Assembly: GCF_013394775.1 (NCBI RefSeq)
Contig: NZ_JABXYT010000001.1
Coordinates: 1,750,501-1,814,500 of the forward strand
Direction: 5' to 3'
From: Oribacterium sp. oral taxon 102
Lineage (GTDB): Bacteria; Bacillota; Clostridia; Lachnospirales; Lachnospiraceae
DNA length: 64,000 nucleotides
Each line of letters starts with the position of its first letter. The first letter of the stretch is position 1. Shown piece by piece: positions 25,363-33,855 of this stretch. Below the pieces are notes generated by a model that saw only the letters and a program-made list of their open reading frames with translations, had not been told where the DNA came from and made no database searches. Both the position numbers and the translations under genes were made by a program.

Positions 25363-26472
25363 TCATCCCTGCTCTCCACGCACGGCGACCGAATCCCCCC
25401 TGTTCAGGAGCACTGGGAAGCGGTAGGAATAGCTCCGGCTCTGCCAGTCCTTATCCCCCATCATCCGGAGGAGGTTTCGTGCCGTCAGCCGCCCCAGCTC
25501 AAACTTCGGATGGATTGCCGAGAGCAGTCGGATATCGTTTTCCGAAAGCAGGCGGGCATCATCGAAGGAAACGATCGACACGTCCTCCGGCACCCGTATC
25601 CCCCGCTCCCGCACGAATTCCATGTACTTCACGGCGACCTCGTCGTTGTAGAGCACCATCGCCGTGCAGTCCCGGCTCCTCCGGAAGAGGTTTTGCAGGC
25701 TCTTCTTCGAGAATTTGTACTCCATATCCTTCGTCGAATACCAGCGAACCGCATCGTCATCGAGCGTGAGCCCGTGATCCGCGAGACAGTCGAGGAAGCC
25801 GTGATAGCGCTCTATCCCCTGCCGGTCGTCATACTTGAAGACACCGCCGATCTTCCGATGCCCGCAGCGGATCAGCTCCGCCGTCAGCATATAGCTGCAC
25901 TTCGCATCCTCCATCTCCACGCTGTCGAAGGCGATATTGGAATAATGATTGTGGATGAAGAGTGTCGGGACATTCCGGCGCCGGAGCTCCTCATAGAGAC
26001 GGAGATGCGGATTCGGAAAGCTGGAACGCGTCCCCTCGATAATCAGCCCCTTGACCCCGGCGCGGAGGAAGCTCTCCAGATAGAGTGCCTCGTCATTCAG
26101 CCGGTTCTTCGTCACCGCCACGTCGATCTTGATGCCCCTCTCCTTCATCACCGACTCGATGCCGGCATAGACCTCCGGAAAGAGATAATCCGCGAAATAG
26201 CTCAGGATCAGTCCGATGTGCGGCTCCTCTGCCACGCTGTCTCCGTTCTCGTAGGCAACGTAGGTGCCGCTGCCGCGCACCCTCTGCACGAGCCCCTCCT
26301 GCTCCAGAAGCTCCAGCGCCGCCCGCACCGTCTGCCGGGAATAGCCGAACTTCTTCTCCAGGACATGCTCCGACAGGAAGCGGTCGCCCGTCTTCAGCAC
26401 CCCGCTGACGATCAGGCTCCTGCCCCAGTTATAGATGCGGATATATTTTAAGCGATCGTTTCCCTCCGCCAT
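25363..26472 (-). CDS. araR: GntR/LacI-hybrid arabinose-responsive repressor (AraR-like)
   Basis: The 369-residue protein has an N-terminal GntR winged helix (FLSEHVLEKKFGYSRQTVRAALELL, wing GSGTYV) and a LacI-type effector domain (GLIIEGTRSSFPN, DAVRWYSTKD, IVSFDDARLL). This matches AraR of Bacillus, which represses arabinose genes until L-arabinose binds. It is the last gene of the arabinose importer operon and directly precedes araA. Its ATG overlaps the permease stop (TGATG), showing translational coupling. Candidate operators are the palindrome at the araA -10 and the TTGTAC boxes in front of the importer operon. Confidence 0.85.
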   Translation of the reverse strand: MAEGNDRLKYIRIYNWGRSLIVSGVLKTGDRFLSEHVLEKKFGYSRQTVRAALELLEQEGLVQRVRGSGTYVAYENGDSVAEEPHIGLILSYFADYLFPEVYAGIESVMKERGIKIDVAVTKNRLNDEALYLESFLRAGVKGLIIEGTRSSFPNPHLRLYEELRRRNVPTLFIHNHYSNIAFDSVEMEDAKCSYMLTAELIRCGHRKIGGVFKYDDRQGIERYHGFLDCLADHGLTLDDDAVRWYSTKDMEYKFSKKSLQNLFRRSRDCTAMVLYNDEVAVKYMEFVRERGIRVPEDVSIVSFDDARLLSENDIRLLSAIHPKFELGRLTARNLLRMMGDKDWQSRSYSYRFPVLLNRGDSVAVRGEQG

Positions 26473-27440
26473 CACTTTATGACCTTCAGCGACTGTCTGT
26501 CCGCAAATACCGCCACGAATACAAGGAAGATCACGCCCTGGATCAGCTGCATCATCTGGGTCGAGAAGCCCATCATTGTCAGGCCGCTGTTCAGTACGAT
26601 ATAGAGCAGGGAGCCGACCACGATATTCTCGAAGCGTACCTTCGCGCCGCCGGAAATTGGCATTCCGCCGAGGACGAGGGCAATCAGGATCTGCGTCTCC
26701 AGCTGGTTCCCGCCGGAGGAGGTCACGGAGCCGACCTTGACGACATTGATAAATGCCGCAAAGCCGGTGATCGCGCCTGAAAGCACATAAACCCAGAACT
26801 TCATCCGGTCCGTGCGGATGCCGGAGAACTTCGCCGCCTGCTCCCCCGCGCCGATCGCCTTCAGATAGGTGCCGAACTTCGTGAAGCGGAAGAAGAAATA
26901 GGCAACGGCGAGCACGAGCAGCGCCGCGCCGAGCTTCAGTCCCGTGCTGTCGAAATTGATCAGCAGCGCGGAGCCTGCCACCGGCGCATTGGTCGTGAGA
27001 TACTTGATGAAGCCCCGAAAGAGGAACATCGTGCAGATCGTCACGATAAAGGACTTGATCCTGCGGTTCACATAGAAGTAGCCGTTGATCGCGCCGATCG
27101 CTGCTCCCGCGGCGATTCCCGCGAGGATGGACAGCGGGATGCTGATCTTGGAAACCATGCAGACTACGATGGACGCGATGCCAAGGATGGAGCCCTGCGA
27201 GAAATCCAGTCCTCCCATCGTCATAATGAAGAAGACGCCCGTCGCAGCGATCATCGTTACATAAACCTGCGAGAGAACGAGCGGCAGATTCCCGATCATC
27301 CTCCAGTTTGTCAGGATATTGAACAGGAGGAAGATCAGCACCAGTCCCGCGATCGGAAGGAACGCGCGAAGAAGACGCATCCTCCTGAGTCCCGCGAGCT
27401 GCTCCTCCCTGCTCAGTTGTGTTTTATTCTGCGTAGCCAT
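26472..27440 (-). CDS. Ribose/arabinose-type ABC transporter permease
   Basis: The 322-residue protein is an RbsC-type permease with eight or more hydrophobic segments, the MGGLDFSQGSILGIAS motif (around residue 75) and VLGGMPISGGAKVRFENIVVG (around 250). It is the second permease of a CUT2 importer whose receptor, first permease and ATPase are encoded upstream. The 3' end overlaps the AraR-like gene. Co-transcription with araR and neighbouring araA make L-arabinose the likely substrate. Confidence 0.87.
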   Translation of the reverse strand: MATQNKTQLSREEQLAGLRRMRLLRAFLPIAGLVLIFLLFNILTNWRMIGNLPLVLSQVYVTMIAATGVFFIMTMGGLDFSQGSILGIASIVVCMVSKISIPLSILAGIAAGAAIGAINGYFYVNRRIKSFIVTICTMFLFRGFIKYLTTNAPVAGSALLINFDSTGLKLGAALLVLAVAYFFFRFTKFGTYLKAIGAGEQAAKFSGIRTDRMKFWVYVLSGAITGFAAFINVVKVGSVTSSGGNQLETQILIALVLGGMPISGGAKVRFENIVVGSLLYIVLNSGLTMMGFSTQMMQLIQGVIFLVFVAVFADRQSLKVIK

Positions 27441-27453
27441 AGTCCCTCCCCGC

Positions 27454-28950
27454 CTAAACCATCATGGTAATGAGACTGTTCTCATCCATTTCCCGTGCTC
27501 TTCCGAGCTCGCCGCTGATCGTGCCATTCTTCATAATGATGACGCGGTCGCACATCCCGATCAGCTCCATCAGCTCCTCCGAGATCATAATGATGGACTT
27601 GCCCTTCCTGCGCATCTCGTTCATCAGCTGGTAAATGTCCTGCTTCACCTTGATGTCGATGCCGCGCGTCGGGCTGTCCAGTACGACGATATCCGAGTCC
27701 CTGCCGATCCAGCGTGCCAGCACGACCTTCTGCTTGTTGCCGCCGGAGAGCTCCGACACGAACTGGTCGACGTTTACCATCTTGACCGACATCTTCTTCG
27801 CGAATTTGTCCGCGAATTGACGGAGCTTCCGGTCGAAAAGCACGCCCCTCACAGAAAGCGCATCCAGCGAGGGGAGGCAGATATTGTCCCCGATGCTCTG
27901 GTTCATCACCACCGACTCATTGTCCCGATCCTTCGAGGTATAGGCGATGCTGTGGCGGATCGCTGTCGGGATATCGTTGATCTCCGTCCCGTCCGAGAGT
28001 CTCACGCTGCCCTCGCGGTCGAAGGAGGCGCCGAAGACCGCCCTGCCGATCTCATGCATCCCGGACTCGGACAGCCCGCCGAAGCCGAGAATCTCGCCGC
28101 GGTGCAGCGCGAAGCTCACGTCCCGGAGCCTGCCCGGCACCGTGAGGTGCTCCGCCGAGAGCACGACCTCCGGAGAAACCGGCTCGCCGTAGTCGGAGCG
28201 GTAATATTCCCCCGTCACCTCTCTCCCGACCATCAGTCGCTTCAGATCATCCTCTGTTACCTCCGCGCTCTTCACCGTGTCGATATACACCCCGTCCCGA
28301 AGAATGGTGATCGTATCCGACTTCTCCAGCACCTCCGGCAGATCATGGGAAATGAAGATCACGGTGTTGCCGCTCTGCCGGATCCGCTCCATCTGCTTGT
28401 AGAGCTCCTCTCTCCCCTCCTGTGACAGCGCCGTCGTCGTCTCGTCGATCACGACGATCTTCGGCTCGAAATAGGTCGCCTTGACGATCTCCACCAGCTT
28501 CCGGTCCTCGAAATTATAGTCGTCGATCATGTCGGATGGGCGGATCCGGTCGAAGCCGTACTGCCGGAGCAGCTCCCCTGCGCGCCGGTTCATGCGCTGC
28601 GTATTCTTCACGCCGAAGCGGACAAACTGCTCCTCATGCCCGAGGAAGATATTCTCCGCCACCGTGAGCCCCGACAGCGTCCCCAGTTCCTGCACGATGA
28701 TCGACACGCCCTCGTTGTTTGCCTCCACCTGATTCCTCGGGCGGATCGGCTTCCCGTCGAGAAGAAATTCTCCGGAATCGATCGTATAGATCCCGGTCAG
28801 CATATTGGTGAGGGTCGACTTGCCGGAGCCGTTCTCTCCGATCAGCGCGTGCACCTCTCCCTTATTGATCTGAAAGGACACATTCTGCACCGCCCTCGTG
28901 ATCCCGAAGGATTTGCAGAGATTTCGAATCTCTAATCTTACTTTACTCAT
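27454..28950 (-). CDS. Sugar ABC transporter ATPase, tandem-domain CUT2 type (AraG/RbsA-like)
   Basis: The 498-residue protein holds two ABC domains. The first has Walker A GENGSGKST and an IVIDETTTALS Walker B in which the usual ..DEPT.. reads DETT. The second has a degenerate P-loop (GFGGLSESGMHEIGRAVFG), the signature LSGGNKQK and VVLDSPTRGID, where the usual catalytic Glu after Asp is Ser. In this family the second site is often inactive. It energises pentose uptake with the two flanking permeases; gaps to neighbours are 13 nt on either side. Arabinose is inferred from the operon. Confidence 0.9.
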   Translation of the reverse strand: MSKVRLEIRNLCKSFGITRAVQNVSFQINKGEVHALIGENGSGKSTLTNMLTGIYTIDSGEFLLDGKPIRPRNQVEANNEGVSIIVQELGTLSGLTVAENIFLGHEEQFVRFGVKNTQRMNRRAGELLRQYGFDRIRPSDMIDDYNFEDRKLVEIVKATYFEPKIVVIDETTTALSQEGREELYKQMERIRQSGNTVIFISHDLPEVLEKSDTITILRDGVYIDTVKSAEVTEDDLKRLMVGREVTGEYYRSDYGEPVSPEVVLSAEHLTVPGRLRDVSFALHRGEILGFGGLSESGMHEIGRAVFGASFDREGSVRLSDGTEINDIPTAIRHSIAYTSKDRDNESVVMNQSIGDNICLPSLDALSVRGVLFDRKLRQFADKFAKKMSVKMVNVDQFVSELSGGNKQKVVLARWIGRDSDIVVLDSPTRGIDIKVKQDIYQLMNEMRRKGKSIIMISEELMELIGMCDRVIIMKNGTISGELGRAREMDENSLITMMV

Positions 28951-28963
28951 ATTCTCCCCCTGC

Positions 28964-29932
28964 CTACTTGACGATCTCGCCCTTCCCGACCTTCGTGGTC
29001 AAGGTGATAATGATGAGAAGCGCAAGTCCGGTGATCACATCCTGAATTGCGGTCGGCGCGCCGAGCGCAATGAAGCCGAAGAAAATAATATTTATAACGA
29101 ATTCTCCGATGATGATCGCCTGCAGGGGCATCCCGTACTTCTTGAAGGCGAGCCCGAAGAAGCAGCCCATCGTCGGGACGAAGTTCCGGCTCATGGAGGC
29201 CATGCCGGTGACCGCAACCATGGAGGAGCCGTAGCCGATCGTGAGGATCCCCATCACACCGAGGAAGGCGCCGCTCAGAACGAAGGCGATGACCTTGTAC
29301 TTATCCACATGGATTCCCATATTCTTCGCCACGAACTCATTGGAGCCGATCGCATAGGTATAGGTGCCGATCTTCGTATAGTTCAGAAGCAGGTACGCTG
29401 CACAGAAGGCGAGCACCGCGAGGATGATATTGCCTGGCATCTGTCCGAAGGCGCGCAGGTTCGACGGGAGCGTCTGCTCCACGCCGCCCGCGATATAGTT
29501 CGCCACCGCCTCGTAGATCAGCGCCAGCCCCGTCGTTACGATCATCGACGGGATCCGGAGCTTCACATAGAAGAAGCCGTTCAGGAAGCCGACGATCGCA
29601 CCGGTCAGGATGCAGCCGAGGATCAGACCGAGGTAACCCAGCCCGAAGCGGTTCGCGAAGACGCAGCCGACGATCGCGGAAAGCATGATATTTGCGCCGA
29701 TGGAGAAGTCGAACATCCCCATGACCATCACGAAATAGAAGCCGACCGCCCCGACGGTCGCGATCAGGCTCGCCTGAAAGTAGCTCAGCATATTCTGAAA
29801 GGAACCGAAGTTATGCGGTGTCAGGATCTTGAAGATCAGCCAGGAAGCAAACACCAGAAAGCAGAGTATCAGATATCCTCTGACGCTTCCCGAAAGCCTC
29901 TTTCTTTCCGCCGCAGTCAATGTGGAATTCAT
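28964..29932 (-). CDS. Ribose/arabinose-type ABC transporter permease
   Basis: The 322-residue RbsC-type permease has multiple hydrophobic segments, MVMGMFDFSIGANIML (around residue 80) and MGCFFGLAFKKYGMPLQAIIIGEF near the C-terminus. The ATG follows GGGGG at 7 nt. It is separated from the receptor gene by a strong hairpin and followed closely by the ATPase. It is one half of the importer pore. An ORF extension upstream of this ATG would run through the hairpin and is unlikely to be translated. Confidence 0.86.
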   Translation of the reverse strand: MNSTLTAAERKRLSGSVRGYLILCFLVFASWLIFKILTPHNFGSFQNMLSYFQASLIATVGAVGFYFVMVMGMFDFSIGANIMLSAIVGCVFANRFGLGYLGLILGCILTGAIVGFLNGFFYVKLRIPSMIVTTGLALIYEAVANYIAGGVEQTLPSNLRAFGQMPGNIILAVLAFCAAYLLLNYTKIGTYTYAIGSNEFVAKNMGIHVDKYKVIAFVLSGAFLGVMGILTIGYGSSMVAVTGMASMSRNFVPTMGCFFGLAFKKYGMPLQAIIIGEFVINIIFFGFIALGAPTAIQDVITGLALLIIITLTTKVGKGEIVK

Positions 29933-29956
29933 ATCGTAGCCCCCGAATTTGAAAAC

Positions 29957-29982
29957 CGAGACCGGCAGTGGCACCGGTCTCG
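29957..29982 (-). terminator. Hairpin between arabinose receptor and permease genes
   Basis: A perfect 9-bp stem (29957-29965 with 29974-29982) and 8-nt loop are followed on the minus strand by GTTTTC. It lies 18 nt past the receptor stop and probably terminates a share of transcripts, raising receptor over permease levels. Confidence 0.75.
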
Positions 29983-30000
29983 AAAGAAATGGAAACACGC

Positions 30001-31203
30001 TTACTTTGACAGTCTCGCCTCGGCATCCTCGATGGAGATCTTCGCCGCAGCGTCCTTGAGACCCGCGAGATCCAGCTTCGACATCTCTACCAGCTCCTCA
30101 TCCGTGAACGGAAGCTGATCGACGAAATACTTCTCATACGCCTTGTAGTCGTCTGCGGAGGAAACATAGAGATACGGGAAGGGCACATCCTCAAACCTGC
30201 CCTCGAAGCCGCTGTAGTTCCCCTTGATTGCATTGTAGACCAGCATGAACGCGATCAGCGGGTCGCAGTAATGTCCGCCGGACTCGCCTGCCATGGAGCC
30301 GTTTTCCAGTCTCTCCCCGAGATCCGGAAGGAAGTCGGTGGAAACAATGTCGATCTCCTGCGTCTTGCCTGCTCTCTCCACTGCGGCAATCGCGCCCTGC
30401 AGCGGATCTCCGCCGCCGCCTGCCGGAATCAGCGCATCCAGCGTCGGGTCCGCGGACATCAGCGCCTCTGCCGCCTTGGAGCCGCCCTCCGAGGAAGTGC
30501 CTGCATACTGTGGCTCGGAGAGCTTCGCCGGATCGTCCGGATGCTCCTTGTTCCACTTCTCCACGCCCGCCTTATAGCCTTCCCATCTGCCGAGCCAGGT
30601 CGCATCGCCCTGCTCCCAGCCGATCAGGCCGATATTTCTGTCACCCTTGTCGAGCAGGATGTTGACCAGCTTCTCTCCGTTCTCCGGCTCATTCTCATGC
30701 ACCGCGCCAATGTAGTAGGGGGAGTCCGTCGCCATCTTGTAGATATCCGGGTTGTTCTGCTCGCTGATCACACGGAAGAACTGCGCGAGATAGACCTTGT
30801 TGTCATTGGCGGTCTTGATCGCGGAGGTCATCTCCGTATCGGAGGAGTTGCAGATCACGATGCCCTGACAGCCTGCCGCTGCGAGCTGCTCTACGGATGC
30901 CGTCACCTTCTCGGAGACATGCCCCTGATCTACATACTGCACCTGCACGCCGAGCGCCTTCGCCGCCTCGTCGAGGATCAGCTTGCACTGCGAGCCGAGC
31001 ACATCGGTGGACGACCAGATCGAAACGCCGATCTTGATGTCCTTATCCTCTAGCGCCTTCGTCTCGGCGCCGCCGCTCGTCGACGCCGCCGCCGTGCTGT
31101 CTGCATTGCCTGTGTTTCCCGCATTGCCGCAGGCTGCGAGCCCCGTCGTGAGCATTGCGGCACAGCTCGTCGCCGCGATCCATTTCCTGAAGATTTTCTT
31201 CAT
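30001..31203 (-). CDS. Sugar-binding lipoprotein of the arabinose-type CUT2 importer
   Basis: The 400-residue precursor has a lipoprotein signal ending GLAAC (C25), a short Ala/Ser/Thr linker and a type I sugar-binding fold. Visible parts are DIKIGVSIWSSTDVLG, AAGCQGIVICNSSDTE, the ribose-type GLIGWEQGDATWLGRWEGY and LDALIPAGGGGDPLQGA. AGGAGG lies 7 nt before the chosen ATG. It is first in the importer-araR operon. A 470-nt upstream region with several TTGTAC boxes suggests heavy regulation. L-arabinose or a short arabino-oligosaccharide is the probable ligand. Confidence 0.86.
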   Translation of the reverse strand: MKKIFRKWIAATSCAAMLTTGLAACGNAGNTGNADSTAAASTSGGAETKALEDKDIKIGVSIWSSTDVLGSQCKLILDEAAKALGVQVQYVDQGHVSEKVTASVEQLAAAGCQGIVICNSSDTEMTSAIKTANDNKVYLAQFFRVISEQNNPDIYKMATDSPYYIGAVHENEPENGEKLVNILLDKGDRNIGLIGWEQGDATWLGRWEGYKAGVEKWNKEHPDDPAKLSEPQYAGTSSEGGSKAAEALMSADPTLDALIPAGGGGDPLQGAIAAVERAGKTQEIDIVSTDFLPDLGERLENGSMAGESGGHYCDPLIAFMLVYNAIKGNYSGFEGRFEDVPFPYLYVSSADDYKAYEKYFVDQLPFTDEELVEMSKLDLAGLKDAAAKISIEDAEARLSK

Positions 31204-31222
31204 CTCTGTCCTCCTTGTGAAC

Positions 31223-31484
31223 ATTTCGTACAAATCTGCTGTTCTTAGCATAAAGCATATAGTTGAATTGTACAAGCTTATTCTCAGGATTTTCCGCAAT
31301 AAGTTGTACTTTATTTTTAAATTCCCATACTAAAATTGCTTCTATTTTTCAATTTTATTGTTATATTCACAAATAAGCGCTTGTTTTTAAATGATAATTC
31401 ACACATTTTTTGTCTATTTTTACTTCACACCCTTGTTTTTTCGCTTTTCAATCAGAATACAACCATACAAGTTTTAACTTGTAT
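31223..31484 (-). promoter_or_regulatory. Regulatory region of the arabinose importer operon with TTGTAC-type boxes
   Basis: This AT-rich stretch holds ATTTCGTACAAAT (31223-31235), TTGTACAA (31268-31275), AAGTTGTACTT (31301-31311) and a perfect inverted repeat ATACAAGTT-TT-AACTTGTAT (31465-31484). The TTGTACG/CGTACAA core matches known Bacillus AraR operator halves. No clear TTGACA/TATAAT pair was found. The remaining gap up to 31637 holds one cre-like site and otherwise nothing recognised. Confidence 0.55.
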
Positions 31485-31533
31485 CATAACGCTGTGCAAA
31501 TCGCCCTGCAGGCGGATCGTGTAAATCATGTTG

Positions 31534-31547
31534 TGTAAACGGTTAGC
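31534..31547. promoter_or_regulatory. Possible cre-like site upstream of the arabinose importer operon
   Basis: TGTAAACGGTTAGC agrees with the cre consensus at 12 of 14 positions. It is about 330 nt from the receptor start, so its role is uncertain. Confidence 0.35.
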
Positions 31548-31636
31548 TCCTTAGATAAGGAAAGGGGCTCCTATATGTCTGCGCTTAACACAGAACTGAT
31601 GTCTGCGCTACTGAATCTTCTGGTAAATACAAAAAT

Positions 31637-31658
31637 CCCGCAGGCCTAAGCCTGCGGG
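31637..31658 (-). terminator. Rho-independent terminator of the transketolase gene
   Basis: A perfect 9-bp stem (CCCGCAGGC/GCCTGCGGG) with a CTAA loop is followed on the minus strand by ATTTTTG, 18 nt after the transketolase stop. Confidence 0.9.
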
Positions 31659-31675
31659 ACAATGCGTAATCATTA

Positions 31676-33658
31676 TCACAGCTCCTTCACTGTCTTCACG
31701 ACGTTCTCTACGGTGAAGCCGAAATGTGCAAAGAGCTTCGCTGCCGGTGCGGACGCGCCGAAGCTGTGCATCGCGACGCTCGCGCCGTCCAGTCCGGTAT
31801 ACTTCCCCCAGCCGAAGTCGGAAAGCGCCTCGATCGAGACTCTCTTCCGAATCGTCTTCGGGAGCACGGACTCCCGGTAGGAGGCGTCCTGTTCCTCAAA
31901 AAGCTCCATGCAGGGCATGGAAACCACGCGAACCGAATACCCCTCCCGCTCGAGCTGCTCCTGTGCTTCGAGCGCGAGCCCGACCTCCGAGCCGGTTGCG
32001 ATCAGGATATACTCCGGCGTGCTCTTCGCCTCACGCAGGATGTAGGCGCCGCGCAGCGCCTGTGCGCCGTCCGGGCAGACCTGCGCGAGGTTCTGACGGG
32101 TCAGCACAATCGCCGTCGGCGTTTCCACAGACTGCATCGCCGTGTACCATGCCGCCTCGGTCTCCACCCGGTCACAGGGACGGAATACACGGAGATTCGG
32201 CATAGAGCGGAGCATCGCGAGCTGCTCGATCGGCTCGTGCGTCGGCCCGTCCTCTCCGACGCCGATGGAATCGTGCGTCAGCACGAAGATCTGCGGGATC
32301 CGCATCAGCGCGGAGAGCCGCGCCATCGGCTTCAGATAGTCGCTGAATACGAAGAAGGTGCCGACATAGGTGCGGAGCCCGCCGTGCAGCAGCATTCCGT
32401 TGGCGATGCCCGCCATCGCGAGCTCCCGAACGCCGAAATGCAGGTTCCTGCCCTCCGGGCAGTCTGCGCTGAAAAACGGCTCGCCCTTGATGTCGGTCTT
32501 GGTGGACGGCGCGAGATCCGCAGAGCCGCCGAAGAGGTTCGGAATCCGCTTCGCCATCTCATTGATGACCGCGCCGCTGGAGGCGCGGCTCGCCTCCGGC
32601 TTCTCCGCCGGCCGCCAGAACCCTCTGTCCTCTGTCAGGCTTTCCTCGCAGACATGGCTGTGGTACTGCTCCCATTTCGCGCGGAGCTCCGGATATTTCT
32701 CGCTGTACGCATCGAAGAGCCGCTGCCAGCGCTCCGATGCCGTCTGCTTCTCCTCACGGAGCGCCGCATAATGCCGATAGACCTCCTCCGGAACATAGAA
32801 GGGCTCCTGCGACTCCCAGTGCAGGAATTCCTTCATTGCACGGACATTCTCCTCGCCCAGCGGCTCGCCGTGCGCCGCCGCCGTCCCCTGCTTCGCCGGA
32901 CAGCCGTAGCCGATCTCGGTGCGGATGATCAGGAAGTACGGCGCGGAATCATCCTCCTCCGCTGCCTTGAGCGCTGCGCCGATCGCCGCGAGATCATTGC
33001 CGTCCTCCACAGTCAGGGTCTTGAAGCCGAACGCCTGCATCCGCTTCTCCACATCCTCCGTGAAGGCGAGGTCGGTCGTCCCCTCAATGGAGATCCGGTT
33101 GGAATCATAGAGCACCGTCAGCTTCGAGAGCTTCCATGTCCCGGCGAGGGAGAGCGCCTCAGAGGAGATTCCCTCCATCAGACAGCCGTCGCCGCAGAGC
33201 ACATAGGTTCTGTGGTTCACCAGCTCATAGCCCGGACGGTTAAAGACCGCCGCGAGATGCTTCTCCGCCGCCGCCATCCCGACGGACATCGCGAGCCCCG
33301 CCCCCAGAGGCCCTGTTGTCGCCTCCACCCCGACGGTATGCCGGTACTCCGGATGTCCCGGCGTCAGAGAGCCGAACTGACGGAACTCGGCGAGATCCTC
33401 CTTTTTCAGCCCGTAGCCGAAGAGGTGCAGCAGGGAATACAGAAGCATGGAGCCGTGTCCCCCGGAAAGGACGAAGCGGTCTCTGTCCGCCCAGTCCGGC
33501 ATCGCCGGATCGATCTTCATATGATGAGCCCAGAGCTCATACGCCATCGCCGCCGCCCCGAGCGGAAGCCCCGGATGTCCCGATCTTGCCTTCTGGATCG
33601 CATCCGCGGAAAGCACACGGATCGCATTGACTGCCTTCGTCTCGATTTCCCTGTTCAT
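31676..33658 (-). CDS. tkt: Transketolase
   Basis: The 660-residue protein has all transketolase parts: GHPGLPLGAAAMAYELW near the N-terminus, the thiamine diphosphate motif CGDGCLMEGISSEAL ending in the metal-binding Asn of YDSNRISIEG, and the pyrimidine-binding region THDSIGVGEDGPTHEPIEQL. It exchanges two-carbon units between pentose phosphates, connecting xylulose-5-phosphate from arabinose to glycolysis. AGGAGA precedes the ATG. It has its own promoter and terminator, so it is separate from the ara operon though adjacent. Length is normal. Confidence 0.97.
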   Translation of the reverse strand: MNREIETKAVNAIRVLSADAIQKARSGHPGLPLGAAAMAYELWAHHMKIDPAMPDWADRDRFVLSGGHGSMLLYSLLHLFGYGLKKEDLAEFRQFGSLTPGHPEYRHTVGVEATTGPLGAGLAMSVGMAAAEKHLAAVFNRPGYELVNHRTYVLCGDGCLMEGISSEALSLAGTWKLSKLTVLYDSNRISIEGTTDLAFTEDVEKRMQAFGFKTLTVEDGNDLAAIGAALKAAEEDDSAPYFLIIRTEIGYGCPAKQGTAAAHGEPLGEENVRAMKEFLHWESQEPFYVPEEVYRHYAALREEKQTASERWQRLFDAYSEKYPELRAKWEQYHSHVCEESLTEDRGFWRPAEKPEASRASSGAVINEMAKRIPNLFGGSADLAPSTKTDIKGEPFFSADCPEGRNLHFGVRELAMAGIANGMLLHGGLRTYVGTFFVFSDYLKPMARLSALMRIPQIFVLTHDSIGVGEDGPTHEPIEQLAMLRSMPNLRVFRPCDRVETEAAWYTAMQSVETPTAIVLTRQNLAQVCPDGAQALRGAYILREAKSTPEYILIATGSEVGLALEAQEQLEREGYSVRVVSMPCMELFEEQDASYRESVLPKTIRKRVSIEALSDFGWGKYTGLDGASVAMHSFGASAPAAKLFAHFGFTVENVVKTVKEL

Positions 33659-33713
33659 AGAATCTCCTTTGAAGCATCCTGCCATGAAATTTACACACGC
33701 CACCCCATATAGG

Positions 33714-33762
33714 TGCATATAGAATGCATATAAAATGTATATGGAATGCCTTTCTTCCTCAA
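33714..33762 (-). promoter_or_regulatory. tkt promoter with three 11-bp tandem repeats
   Basis: TTGAGG (33762-33757), 17 nt and TACATT (33739-33734) form the promoter. Three imperfect 11-bp units starting TGCATATA/TGTATATG (33714-33746) run through the -10 and start region. Confidence 0.5.
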
Positions 33763-33855
33763 AACTTCGTTAAGTTTAGCACAAAAAAGAAACTCCGTAA
33801 ATTGCAAGAGCCCCCTTCCGGATCGATTCCGTACAAGTTTTCAGGATATCCTGTA

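Noticed and set aside
23914-26451. 845-codon plus-strand frame across araA and araR
   Set aside because: It spans two well-supported minus-strand genes and their promoter; composition is that of a shadow frame.
31300-31675. Possible riboswitch or small RNA in the arabinose importer leader
   Set aside because: Apart from the operator-like boxes, a cre-like site and the tkt terminator, no conserved riboswitch fold was recognised.
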